Source: Siphonodentalium dalli (Eukaryota > Mollusca > Scaphopoda > Gadilida > Siphonodentaliidae). Taken from it: 64,000 nucleotides of DNA. A model generated the notes under the pieces. It ran no database searches. It saw nothing but the letters and a program-made list of their open reading frames with translations, and had not been told where the DNA came from. A program made the translations under genes and the position numbers. The stretch is taken from assembly GCA_032622095.1 (NCBI GenBank), contig CP136063.1, positions 144,789,950 to 144,853,949 of the forward strand. The letters run 5' to 3'. Numbering within the stretch: the first letter of the stretch is position 1; each line of letters starts with the position of its first letter. Shown one piece after another: positions 41,901 through 48,479 of the stretch.

Positions 41901-43241
41901 ATCACTTTAAATTTTAAACATTTTCCGATAAATTCTTAGTTTTTACAACTGGTTGTCATATAGCTCAAGCAATTACCAGATCTAAACAGCCATGTCTCGT
42001 TTGCGCCTCGATAATTACGTGTACGCAGTAGGGCCAATATAAATAAATACACAAAATACAGGTATACAGACTAATTATTCTGAGAAATTCGACAAAGTTA
42101 TAAAAGATTATTAGCTGTTTCCAACATGCCGCACTTCATATTCCCATATCAGGAACATACTGACAATCTGTTGTTTCGTGCTAAAGAAATATAGGGTCCG
42201 ATATTTTTCTAGATTGTGTGATTTGATTAAGTCATCTTGTGACATATAATGTCCGTATAAAATTATTTCACGTGTGTATATATAGTCCAATTAAGTTCCT
42301 TCGTCGAAACCTGCCAGTGAAATCGATTGGGGTAATTTTGTTTAGGTCGAAGCCCCGTGTATATATCTTTCTACAGCAGACTGTGTGCCCAGATCCAGTG
42401 ACGGAATTTATTGTCAGTTATAACCGATTTTACCCTACAAATGAATACTGAATACAGGATTCTAGAAACATCGGGAAGAGTGGCATCTTGCGGTCATAAT
42501 GATATATTACAATCTAACTTTCATGCTAAATTACGCATAGAATATGCCGCGTATTTACGAGCAACCTCGTTTTGTTTACATTCTGTTCACATTGTCACTT
42601 TGCGAGGTCAAATAAGTTCGTATTTATGTAAACAGTGTGATAAAAATATATTTTTCACATTACTACTTTCAGTTGACAACTCTTGTAGAGTTCATAACAA
42701 ATATAATATGTTCTATCGAATAAACCGGTATACTGTCACAATAGTGGCATATGATTACAGTTAATGTGGTGTTTAGGTAAGTGTGTCAACAACGCTAAAC
42801 CCCGACATAGGAAGAAATGCATATATTCACGGGGCTTCGGCGTCAAACAGCATTAGCCCAACCGGTTTCACTGGCTGGTTTACGTCGAATGAAATTTGGA
42901 CTAGTATGTATCGACTTATTGATTTCTAGGACCGAACCATGTAACATTTGAGTCCTATAGTAGAGTCTCTTTAATGAGTGTAAAATAATGCATCTTATGT
43001 ATTTGTAGAGCTGGAACCGCTGTCTGCTGACAGGGAATTGTGCTTCGGTGGAATATACTTCATTCTACCAAACTCTGTGCTTGCCATTTTGGTAGTAGCC
43101 TTTGTCGCTGCAACTATCATCCTCTTCTATAGAAAGCACACCTGGAATAATAAAGTAATGCACATTGACGAACACAGCCAGAGTCAGACTTCGGACACAA
43201 TATCAACATATAGCAGTAGCGGCCAAAAGAGCATCATCTGA
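11904..43241 (+). CDS. ZP-domain transmembrane protein (nine exons)
   Basis: Exons are 11904-11951, 12586-12619, 13076-13272, 15646-15764, 18605-18750, 32646-32739, 33082-33262, 36642-36762 and 43009-43241. All junctions are GT-AG with matching phases. The total is 1,173 nt, giving 390 residues and a stop. Residues 1-27 are a signal peptide (MKPRKYSSHLALGIFA, then IFIDLVSS). A ZP-N half has four cysteines (32, 58, 87, 117), and N108-V-T is a glycosylation site. The ZP-C half runs from about residue 170, with cysteines at 214, 227, 241, 264, 271 and 275. RKKR (279-282) is a consensus furin site, and residues 331-354 form a transmembrane helix before a 36-residue tail. ZP modules polymerise into extracellular matrices after cleavage at such a site. 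The exact role (egg coat, cuticle or epithelial matrix) is not shown by the sequence. Confidence 0.88.
11965..12120. repeat. ATC/CAT-rich simple repeat
   Basis: Degenerate ATC and CAT triplets, including a CATCATCATCATCATCAT run, lie in ZP intron 1. Confidence 0.8.
12586..12619 (+). CDS. ZP gene exon 2 (34 nt microexon)
   Basis: CTCTCTTTCAG precedes it and GTGAGT follows. It enters in phase 0 and leaves in phase 1. It encodes IFIDLVSSYTT, completing the hydrophobic core and cleavage region of the signal peptide. Confidence 0.7.
12983..13076. repeat. 47-bp exact tandem duplication of a splice acceptor
   Basis: Bases 12983-13029 and 13030-13076 are identical and each ends ACAATTGTTTATACGCAGG. 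Both copies carry the pyrimidine/AG acceptor for ZP exon 3. Use of the upstream site would add 47 nt and shift the frame. Confidence 0.95.
13076..13272 (+). CDS. ZP gene exon 3: first part of ZP-N
   Basis: This 197-nt exon has phase 1 in and phase 0 out (GTT|GTAAGT). It encodes GTYQCYQ through FAIPCGANRVV with three of the four ZP-N cysteines. Its acceptor lies at the end of a 47-bp tandem duplication, so two acceptors exist; the second gives the frame used here. Confidence 0.85.
14026..14283 (+). other. Possible cryptic or poison exon in ZP intron 3
   Basis: A good acceptor (TTTCTTTCATCTACAG) is followed by an open frame KHHNYKKRVVFITDHVTGTK that runs to TAA at 14281-14283 with four cysteines. 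Its entry phase (0) fits exon 3. No strong phase-0 donor is visible, and joining exon 3 directly to exon 4 gives a better ZP-N. It could be an alternative 3'-terminal or nonsense exon, or chance. Confidence 0.3.
14290..15640. other. ZP intron 3, no gene seen
   Basis: AT-rich intron sequence. The only recognised item is a 68-bp fragment of repeat R at 15394-15461 (GCGTTACCATTTCTGACTCT). Confidence 0.6.
15394..15461 (+). repeat. Fragment of interspersed repeat R
   Basis: The sequence from ATGATCTTGAGGGCGTTACC to TTTTCTTGTTATA matches the 3' end of the copies at 7336-7581 and 55137-55347. Confidence 0.75.
15646..15764 (+). CDS. ZP gene exon 4: end of ZP-N
   Basis: The acceptor is TTTATCTGCAG and the donor AC|GTAAGT, with phase 0 in and phase 2 out. 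It encodes NTAQWTVTVRDADDNVTF and the fourth ZP-N cysteine (GIVTC). Joined to exon 3 it reads CGANRVVNTAQW, a natural ZP-N sequence. Confidence 0.88.
15765..18604. other. ZP intron 4, no gene seen
   Basis: Unique-looking AT-rich sequence with short A/T runs and a C run at 16808-16820. Open frames here are short and resemble no family I know. Confidence 0.6.
18605..18750 (+). CDS. ZP gene exon 5: linker and start of ZP-C
   Basis: The acceptor is CTACCTCTGTAG and the donor CTAG|GTATGT, with phase 2 in and phase 1 out. It encodes LMSSMSAQLVS through LEIGWYAYLVLTYTDL. The pattern V-x-IGWYAYL is typical of the first strands of ZP-C. Confidence 0.88.
19549..19965. repeat. Tandem pair of about 229-bp units in the left foldback arm
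   Basis: Two adjacent units share CAATCTGCGGGAC, GGCCGATATCTCGAGGAATA, CTAACGAAAGGTCCACAT and TATTAACCCCGCCAC. The same pair is present inverted at about 22060-22490. Confidence 0.85.
20510..21540. repeat. About 35-bp minisatellite in both orientations
   Basis: The unit is GAGAACCTCCCTCGCGTATG plus ACCGGCGGATAATAT, some copies with an added GTTCATAT. It reads in one direction before about 20735 and in the other after. The repeated peptides in open frames (SYAREVLILS type) simply reflect the repeat. Confidence 0.9.
22500..24200. other. ZP intron 5, no gene recognised
   Basis: Mixed sequence with several open frames of 60-119 residues on the + strand that are rich in Phe, Leu and Val and resemble no family. 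The block around 23570-23625 (GATTTGGGGCTTAACGTCGT) looks like part of a dispersed repeat but has no second copy here. Confidence 0.5.
24226..24402. repeat. CAC/CAT/CGT triplet microsatellite
   Basis: Imperfect triplet runs (ACTACCACT, then CATCATCATCATCATCATCA, then GTCGTCGTCGTCAC). His- or Ile/Met-rich frames through it are artefacts. Confidence 0.95.
24430..26080 (+). pseudogene. Decayed Tx1/L1-like LINE ORF2, plus strand
   Basis: The translation MTIVKSIFIPNIINLL, LLQSLPNPSHEILDEINR and GGLKMIYVKYF matches the post-RT region of the LINE at 57.3-63.2 kb (ITVIKSLILPKI, LFQSLPNPTASFFLNLKT, GGLKMVDVEAF). Further downstream, frames around 25660-25870 carry DTNLRWFQYR and a CHSPENIVHLFYEC zinc-cluster remnant, matching DTKLHWLQFR and CQTQETICHIFWEC. 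Many stops and frameshifts mark an old copy in ZP intron 5. Confidence 0.8.
26199..26315. repeat. 39-bp unit in three tandem copies
   Basis: Three copies of CTGGAGTTGTGTAGATGTGT plus CCATCCCTGGGCTGTTATA differ by one or two bases. The unit is 13 codons long, so it leaves an open frame on both strands, but nothing suggests a protein. Confidence 0.95.
26385..26720. repeat. Interspersed repeat, copy 1
   Basis: Shares GAACATCCTTTTAG, CAGTTTTGACA, ATCGAAAAAA and ATCGCTCTACTAATTT blocks in the same order with 29215-29635. The family is unknown. Confidence 0.7.
26778..26841. repeat. 16-bp unit, four tandem copies
   Basis: TTCCGAAGGTTCACTA repeats four times with small changes. Confidence 0.9.
27229..27409. 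mobile_element. 181-bp palindromic MITE-like element
   Basis: The left arm (GAATAAATACAGAACACAAC onward) and right arm are imperfect reverse complements of about 80 bp around a short loop near 27315-27328. Both arms contain an AACTCGTTGCGGA-like block. No coding content. Confidence 0.85.
27780..28490 (+). repeat. 650-bp interspersed repeat, plus-strand copy
   Basis: Aligns with the reverse complement of 8100-8760 over its whole length at a moderately diverged level. The shared order of blocks shows it is one dispersed element. No protein is evident. Confidence 0.85.
28490..29215. other. ZP intron 5, nothing recognised
   Basis: AT-rich sequence without long open frames or repeats that recur in the window. 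Confidence 0.5.
29215..29635. repeat. Interspersed repeat, copy 2
   Basis: Direct copy of the 26385-26720 element, with an extra segment of about 90 bp near 29480-29570. Confidence 0.7.
30521..30556. repeat. (CT)n microsatellite
   Basis: CT run with a single GCT interruption. Confidence 0.9.
30616..30880 (+). repeat. 265-bp SINE/MITE-like repeat, copy 1
   Basis: From TTAAATACATTGGATAG to GCGAGAAAGTCACGTG. A copy of exactly equal length lies at 32317-32581. Both are followed by a TA-rich tail, which suggests a small element with a simple-repeat 3' end. Confidence 0.85.
30893..30920. repeat. (TA)n tail
   Basis: Pure TA run between the 265-bp repeat and the Helitron-like segment. Confidence 0.9.
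30921..31860 (-). mobile_element. Helitron/pearl-like non-autonomous element
   Basis: Starts with ACTAGAAGGTGACCCGACTT and repeated TTGACCTTGAATTG-CCATTTTGAAGGTCA modules. It ends in TCATCGAAATCGGGTCGGCC, an (ACAA)n run and AAAATATATAATAGATA. The same modules recur in opposite orientation at 38747-40590. A core repeat plus (ACAA/ACAG)n tail and AATATATA end recalls pearl-type elements of bivalves. The class is inferred. Confidence 0.6.
31885..31975. mobile_element. Near-perfect palindrome with 3-bp spacer
   Basis: Arms 31901-31927 and 31931-31957 (GTTGACTATGCCAAAATAGT side) differ at one base. Weaker pairing extends outward through AATAAATGGCTTG and CAAGTCATTCATTATT. A spacer of only GAT makes it a true hairpin. 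Confidence 0.9.
32317..32581 (+). repeat. 265-bp SINE/MITE-like repeat, copy 2
   Basis: Direct copy of 30616-30880 with about 7 percent differences by eye, followed by ATATAATATATATATATATA. It ends 65 bp before ZP exon 6. Confidence 0.85.
32646..32739 (+). CDS. ZP gene exon 6: ZP-C
   Basis: The acceptor is TTATTTACAG and the donor GG|GTAACT, with phase 1 in and phase 2 out. It encodes DGKKVYGMTPTAIEVSPDA and ends in DSYG, just before the conserved GCP of ZP-C. Confidence 0.88.
33082..33262 (+). CDS. ZP gene exon 7: ZP-C core
   Basis: The acceptor is GTTATCTCAG and the donor GTG|GTGAGT, with phase 2 in and phase 0 out. It encodes GCPITGIPF, then CGKFELQLWP, YFRVKFMMCGVQDVKC. The GCP, the F-x-L-x-L-W strand and the YF-x-V-x-F-x2-C pattern match the ZP-C half well. 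Confidence 0.92.
33571..34658 (-). pseudogene. Tc1/mariner (DD34E) transposase, broken
   Basis: This would cut and paste a Tc1-type element at TA sites. The N terminus (MPHLTEQDRA, 34658) is followed by a frame break near 34600. Next come a helix-turn-helix region (IRKLRAKFQQTGSVKDRPKS), a second HTH (RLSHQTIRNRLHGAQL), FTDETRV with the first catalytic Asp, an in-frame TGA right after it, GGGSVMVWGGI, MDDNSRPHRARV with the second Asp, and SPDLNPIEHLWD with the catalytic Glu. Exactly 34 residues separate Asp and Glu. A 93-bp GT-AG insert lies at 34359-34451. Without it the length is about 331 residues, the family norm. No inverted ends were identified. It lies in ZP intron 7, antisense to that gene. 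Confidence 0.93.
34359..34451 (-). other. 93-bp in-frame insert or intron in the Tc1 transposase
   Basis: On the coding strand the insert starts ACAG|GTGCGAATG and ends TGTTTTCAG|CTG, with canonical splice ends and a pyrimidine stretch. Its length is a multiple of three and it has no stop. Removal joins RRTLT to AVEIRDQ, the normal Tc1 sequence at that place. Confidence 0.7.
35100..35375. repeat. ACGGTAAA-type degenerate repeat
   Basis: AT-rich stretch with repeated ACGGTA, CGGTAAA and CCGTAAA motifs after CACTGAAAAAAAAATCCC. It looks like a decayed short-unit repeat element. Confidence 0.5.
35441..36060 (+). pseudogene. LINE C-terminal relic
   Basis: Frames carry STYGYTSLKSSLKYDNY, then CNLCQDAIGNEFHFVIEC (35831 onward) and NPSVV...Y-x-NN-like remnants. 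The CxxC-x7-H-x4-C zinc cluster with E-FHF between is typical of the end of LINE ORF2 proteins. Several stops and frame changes are present. It is in ZP intron 7. Confidence 0.65.
36642..36762 (+). CDS. ZP gene exon 8: last ZP cysteine and furin site
   Basis: The acceptor is TTGTGTTCCAG and the donor TACG|GTGAGA, with phase 0 in and phase 1 out. It encodes SCGINRKKRDVEEEY. RKKR is the expected furin-type cleavage site that releases the ZP ectodomain. A hydrophobic YYHSVLVEPY segment follows and may act as the external blocking peptide. Confidence 0.92.
36763..37860. other. ZP intron 8, 5' part, no gene seen
   Basis: AT-rich intron with a C run at 37362-37374. Nothing recognisable. Confidence 0.5.
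37860..38033. repeat. Interspersed GC-rich repeat, copy 2
   Basis: Same order of blocks as 8775-8940 (CAATGGTCAGTCCGGTAGCT, CCTGCGTTGGGGAAATCATG), with a C run at 37907-37919. Confidence 0.7.
38425..38590. mobile_element. MITE-like hairpin
   Basis: The left arm with CGCTACCATATTGGATCATC (38440 onward) pairs with the right arm GATGATCCAATATGGTAGCT around a loop of about 70 bp. The right arm also pairs with a second inverted copy downstream. Confidence 0.85.
38497..38913. repeat. Perfect 94-bp inverted repeat, arms 38497-38590 and 38820-38913
   Basis: The arms are exact reverse complements as far as I can read (GTTAAGACCGGTATCACTGC at the left start, GCAGTGATACCGGTCTTAAC at the right end). 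They flank 229 bp that contain a Helitron-like piece. Confidence 0.9.
38747..40590 (+). mobile_element. Tandem Helitron/pearl-like repeat array
   Basis: Units begin CTAATATATATTTTGGGACT, then a GTCT/TTTG tetranucleotide run, TTAGCTATGGCCGGGAAAAC, GGACGGATTTCGACGAAAT, then GACCTTGACCTTCAAAATG-TCAATTCAAGGTCAA, and end GGACGAAGTCGGGTCACCTG. Starts are near 38747, 39529, 40107 and 40320; the complete short unit is about 214 bp. The array is the reverse orientation of the element at 30921-31860. Confidence 0.75.
41210..41480. repeat. Degenerate tandem repeat of about 100 bp
   Basis: Repeated blocks of the type GAACGTGAA-TAGTATTTCCAATTG, TATTGGACA and TTATATCG recur about three times. Confidence 0.6.
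41750..41945 (+). repeat. 175-bp interspersed repeat, copy 1
   Basis: GATTTCGCCATCC, CAGTGCATTTAATTAATA, CCATTTCTATT-GATCACCCT and GTGTTTCACATCACTTTAA occur in the same order at 53485-53645. Confidence 0.8.
42283..42905. mobile_element. 620-bp inverted-repeat element
   Basis: Arms of about 100 bp (42283-42385 and 42790-42905) share CCAGTGAAA, GGTCGAAGCCCCGTG and ATATAT on opposite strands. The centre has no clear gene. It ends about 100 bp before ZP exon 9. Confidence 0.8.
43009..43241 (+). CDS. ZP gene exon 9: transmembrane segment, tail and stop
   Basis: The acceptor is TATTTGTAG with phase 1 in. It encodes a 24-residue hydrophobic helix (FILPNSVLAILVVAFVAATI onward), a basic stop-transfer stretch (YRKH) and a Ser/Thr/Gln-rich tail ending GQKSII, with TGA at 43239-43241. 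Confidence 0.92.
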
Positions 43242-44190
43242 ATATCTCGTATACGTATATAATGGAAATCTTCTGATCCGTTTATAATGAAGCAACACTT
43301 GTGGCATAAAGCAAGCTATATACATGTATATAGAGGAAACATCTCGTGAAAATTCCACTTTCGATATAATTCATCCGTTCCAGGCCACCAGTAACAACCG
43401 TATCATTTTTTCACATGCATGGACCATGCAGCCATGACATGGCTTCATTCTTCTGTGAAACTTCGTTATAACCCAGACGTGATACACACAATCGGCTTCA
43501 ACTTGTCTCTTGGAATTGAAGGCCTTTGGCGGCTTGGGAACTGAAATTATACATATATGCATGTGCCTAGCAATTCTCACTTTCGCCATACATGCACATC
43601 TTGCCAGTGTCGATGGGAGGGGGAAGGGGGGGGGGGGTCGAAATAGGCCCGTAAATACGTCCAATATTTTTGACGGACTAAAATACTCTGAAGACTCACT
43701 TAAGTAATATATATATACAACTTCGTAGACAAATAATTGGAGGGTCAAAGAATCCACGTAGAACAATTTATGTTGGCTCTATATGTGTGTTCGAAATTGT
43801 ATATCGCATACAGAGAGAGATAATGTTTTATTGACGTGACATGACATCCACAATACATAAATGAATTACATAAATAAATAGTGATATTGCACCCGGTCAC
43901 ATGGGGCCTATAAGTCACGCTTATATTATGTAATACCCATACATTTAAAATACTAAGCCGACTCTGTGCATTGGATATTGAATGGAATTAGCGTCGCCGT
44001 GGTATTTTTCTGTTGTAGTCTGGATTAGATATATGACCTATACAAATGTAAGCTATATTTGCCTCAGCTGATGAATTCGATTATTTTGACATCGACGGGT
44101 GTTCATTGGCCAGATATTTTAGTATTTTACTTTCATTCACATAGAGAATAATAAAAACTTATCTGAAATGGTGACGTACACACTCCGCCA
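43242..44190 (+). other. 3' UTR and downstream flank of the ZP gene
   Basis: No further coding is seen after TGA. A possible AATAAA polyadenylation signal lies at 43873-43878. A G run sits at 43620-43637. Confidence 0.4.
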
Positions 44191-44199
44191 CATGAAAAC

Positions 44200-46610
44200 G
44201 TGACTGTATGGGCGTTTTAAACAGTGCATCACGTGACTGCCATTCTCAACGACTCGGCCATTTCCGCTTTGCTCAGAAATAACATCTTCTATAACTAAAA
44301 ACCGCAATCGGTCAATGCTACAATATTCGGCCTTGGTAATAAGGCAATGACATTGACTGCGGACACACGTGCCACAGTAGCAATGGCATATAGTATATAG
44401 GTGTGACAGTTTATTATGGTGGAGTTTGGTGACAATTGGTCGTCATAATAACTATACCATAGCTATCCATGTTACCCGCTGAGTTTCCGCACAACGAGTC
44501 GACTGGGCCAATGGACATATCCGTAGGTACCGCCCCAATTTCAATTATAGCCAATGAGCCGATAGCTTAAACCCGGAAGCTTCATGTGCCTGCCTAGTGA
44601 TTTGAATCACACCACAAGCGGTTCCATAACTACCATTGTAAGCCATAGGGAATTTACGAACACGAGAGCAAAATAAGTGTTAAAAAGCTAAAATGGCGTT
44701 GAAATGTACATGGGGAACATGTCCGGTTGACGAACGATATTTATACATGTTTTAGTTCGGTTTCCTAAATAAAAAAGTAACTAAGACATATGTTTACGCT
44801 GGATTAAACAATGCCAACGACCACACTCGGATCCCAGTGCTATTTAAATTTCAATATTTATATATAACAGATTTCAAACTAAAACGCGGAAGTAGTAGTC
44901 CCGATCGATGATGCGTTGTGAATATTAATTGTGCCGCGAGTATGTGTTTTATGAAGTGTTTTTCGTTATAAATGTATACATTTGTTGCTGTAACACCGTG
45001 GTAATATTGAGTTCAAATGTCTGATATTCACACTTACCTGTAGGATCTCCTGCGAACGTTTTACTGAATCCATATGAGAATCTAAAGCTTCCTCCATATT
45101 AATGCGACAATGTACGTATAAATGAGAATCAACACTGATGTTTTCCAAGAGAATTACATGAAATTTCACACATTGCAGGTGATTCGCGGTGTATACAGGC
45201 AACCTTCACCGAACAAGTTCACTTTGTGCTATTGTTGCCTCGTTTTCTTTAATGTAATTTAGTGACGGCAAAATAGGATGTGGAATTTTAAAAGGCCATT
45301 GTTTGATAATCATTTGCATCCGGTATGTCAACGGGGCTCATTCAGGGCGCTCGTGGTAACTATTATGGTAAACAGATATCGTACGTTATATTTATTTCGA
45401 CAAAAGAGGGATTATAGATTAAATACCACATGCACACCTCCGTTTGGTTTATTTCATCAATGTGCGAACCATTAGCATAGCTTAGATATTAAGTTTGCTA
45501 TTTGATATTGAAGGTTCATAATTGCTCAATTTACACAGTTTGATTCAACGTAAACATCTATCTTTGTTGGTTATCGGAAGTGGCCTAACGATCACACCTG
45601 ATTTTTTGTTTAAAACTGGTTCTATTTTTGTTTATTTCTAACGAAAGTCACTTTTACAAGATGCATATATACACACAAAGGTATCTTGAAAATCGTGATA
45701 TTCAGAAAGAAGCTATATTATCGTGTTACATGGCGTTTAACAACACAGTCCTTTCTCATCGGAAGCCATTTTAGCACTGAAGAGATAGCGAAATTGAGAT
45801 GGCTTGTGGTGCGTAGTAACAGTAACCATGCAGTCTACTGGTGGGCGGGACGTACGGATAGGTCCATTAACCCATTACGTTTCACCAAGGTTGATCTCGA
45901 CTCATTACGTTCTGCTACATTGTATTCTCTACGATATATATAATTGCACGATCAATGGTCCAGAATTGTGTTTGACCATGGCAATCCCTCACTAACTCAC
46001 ATGTCATGCACGTAGTAGTATTATTATCTCAATGCATGTTTAGCTACTTGCATTAATTTCATGCGTATTAATACAGTTCCCCAATTGCGTTTTTTTATTT
46101 TGCGACGTTTGCGTGTTGAGTAAAGACATTGAGGTACATACATCCTTGGGAGAACGACCGCGACGCTGGCAGACTCATTGTGTGAATATGCAGCGGGCGA
46201 CATGGCTAGCTACTGCATTTTTTGTAATTATGACCACTAATTGTCACCCAACTCCACCATAATAAATTGTCACACCTACTATTCCATCGTTACTGTGATA
46301 CGTGTGTCTACGGCCATTGAATAGTTATTATTAGATAGCGCAATTTGGGAGAAGGCATAGGTAATTTACAACAGATACGTAAATCAATGACTCAATAAGT
46401 AGTAAGAACTGGTGATAAAAATAGTAATAAATGGCAATACTTAGTCCAAGTTCGACAGACAAGTTTCCCCGGTATGCACATGATCAATCACGTGATTGAA
46501 CTAGTCCGTCAGATATGCGGCCTATTTGTGTGAGAGCTTATATCCATGCGAACGCGAAATGGCTGAGCGGTTGAAAATGCAGTGACTGCGTGTCATTATG
46601 GCCATTTGTT
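44200..46610. mobile_element. 2.4 kb inverted-repeat (foldback) element
   Basis: The left arm 44200-44500 pairs with the right arm 46165-46610. Examples are GGTGTGACAGTTTATTATGG with CCATAATAAATTGTCACACC, and GTGACTGCCATTCTCAACGA with TTGAAAATGCAGTGACTGCG. Arms are moderately diverged, with unequal spacers. No transposase is recognised in the centre (44.5-46.1 kb). Confidence 0.75.
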
Positions 46611-47293
46611 CCCACAGGGATGTGTCGCCCATATCATTCGCATAATCTCAATAACGCTTACGAGATTTTTTATTCGATGAGATTTGTGCCTATATATACC
46701 TGTGTCCTTTTGATAAAATCGAACAACGCTATTATTATAAATCACTTAAGTATATAAATAGCAATCTCCATTTTAAAAACATTTTAATTTATATGTGTAT
46801 CTTGGTCCGCTCAACATAATACATCCACAGTGCATGGCTAGATCTTGAATCACTTGAACTGTCAGAAAATCGTGAAATTAAATTATGTGAAAAATAACAG
46901 TTATCAACCACAGCTTCGTTCAAATATAACATAACAACTAAATCAGCAAGAACATCCTTCGATGTTTGAAACTGTTGGAAAATAAAGAGTTTTTCTGAAC
47001 CACCAGTGTGACTCTTTTGTTCTTACTTTCACCTACATTATAATCCCCAAATATACTCGATTAACAATTAGATATGACTTTTTTGTCCAGAATAACATGT
47101 TCTCGAACTAGGCTAGTATCGCCCTTAAACCGAGTAATATCGATTTGCGTCATCTCCAATCCGAGTAATATGGATTTTACGACATGCTGTAAATCTACTC
47201 ACTGCTATTAAAATAACGTGTAGATATCCATTTTTGCGACGTCGCTCATGAAAGAGTTGTCAGTTACTAATAGGCGATCGAATTAATAAATAG

Positions 47294-47479
47294 GATATTA
47301 CTTGGTTGTTTGGTTGGTTTGATAGTATATTGGCCTTATATCAGCCTGATAATGGCTACACATTTTGAAGTATTTGTATCGGTAACCTCATATCAGCCTT
47401 CGACCTTCGGTCAGGCTGATATGAGGTTACCTCGGGCTGATCGATATCGGGCCTAATATCAAACAAACCAAGTAATATC
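47294..47479. mobile_element. Palindromic element, copy 1
   Basis: GATATTACTTGGTTGTTTGG pairs with the far end AAACAAACCAAGTAATATC. An inner stem pairs CCTCATATCAGCC with GGCTGATATGAGG. Confidence 0.85.
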
Positions 47480-47742
47480 ATCTGAATATTAATTTTTGTG
47501 TTGTCCAGAACGGCGAATTGGTTGAAAATTGCTTCAATTTGCTCTTAAACCAAGTAATTTCATTTACGACATCACCAATCCGAGTAATATCATTTTACGA
47601 CATCACAAATCCGAGTAATATGGTTTTACGACATGCCGAAATCTACTTCACTGCTATTTAATGTGTAGATATCGATTCTTGTGATGTCACTCATTTGAAA
47701 GAGTTTTCAGATACAATAAGAGGCGATCCAATTAATAAGTAA

Positions 47743-47875
47743 GATATTTCTTGGTTAGTTTGATATTAGGCTTGATATCAGTCTTCGGTAACCTCATATC
47801 AGCCTTCGGTCTTAGGCTGATATGAGGTACCTCGTGCTGATATCGGGCCTGATATCAAACCAACCAAGTAATATC
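47743..47875. mobile_element. Palindromic element, copy 2
   Basis: Shorter copy of the same palindrome, with CTCATATCAGCC / GGCTGATATGAG at the centre and TTGGTTAGTTTGATA / TATCAAACCAACCAAG at the ends. Confidence 0.85.
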
Positions 47876-47937
47876 CTTTATTTGTGATGAAATGAACACT
47901 GAGTGGAATTGAACAGAAATATATCATGGATATATGT

Positions 47938-48120
47938 GCAATCATTCAATATATAGGAGATAAACATACCCTGTTGAGTTGTACATTCTGGGATTCGAGC
48001 ATGAAAACAGTTTGTGAACGAGCCGGCTTGCCGGCGAGTTCACAAACTGTTTTCATGCTCGAATCCCAGAATGTACAACGAAACAGCGTACGTTTATCTA
48101 CATTGTAATTCAATCTACAA
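47938..48120. mobile_element. Hairpin with 42-bp perfect arms
   Basis: Arms 47978-48019 and 48038-48079 (GTTGTACATTCTGGGATTCG side) are exact complements around an 18-bp loop that holds two GCCGGC sites. Weaker pairing extends about 40 bp further on each side. Confidence 0.92.
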
Positions 48121-48280
48121 GGAATTTGCAAAAAAAACTGTATAAAAAGTATCATTTAGTCATTTTCATGACACGAATCGAGACTTTCATTTTGCCGTTG
48201 TCACCGTGCACAAATCATTGGGTTTGTTCATTGCGTTACTCGGAACACTGCTCCGTAACCATTTCTTGTGGGGCGGGTTG

Positions 48281-48473
48281 GCTCGTTTCGCTACTCCGTT
48301 CTGCGCCGATGAAATTGTACCGTGCCACATTCAGATTTGATGCACGCTGAAGCGGCCGATGGACGGTATCTATAGACAACAACGTGCGGGTGTGCTCGTT
48401 TCGCTACTCGTTCTGCGCCGATGAAATTTGACCGTGCTACATTCAGATTTGATGCACGCTGAAGCGGCCGATG
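48281..48473. repeat. 80-bp direct repeat
   Basis: 48281-48361 and 48394-48473 share GCTCGTTTCGCTACTC, TTCTGCGCCGATGAAAT and GATGCACGCTGAAGCGGCCG with only a few changes. Confidence 0.9.
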
Positions 48474-48479
48474 TCGGTG

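Larger units (their letters stand above)
47100..47875. repeat. Tandem pair of about 380/340-bp units, each ending in a palindrome
   Basis: Units 47100-47479 and 47535-47875 share CCGAGTAATAT, TTTTACGACATG, GTGTAGATATC, GGCGATC-AATTAATAA and then a foldback segment. Each is composed of short CCGAGTAATATNNNTTTACGAC repeats followed by the palindrome. Confidence 0.8.
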
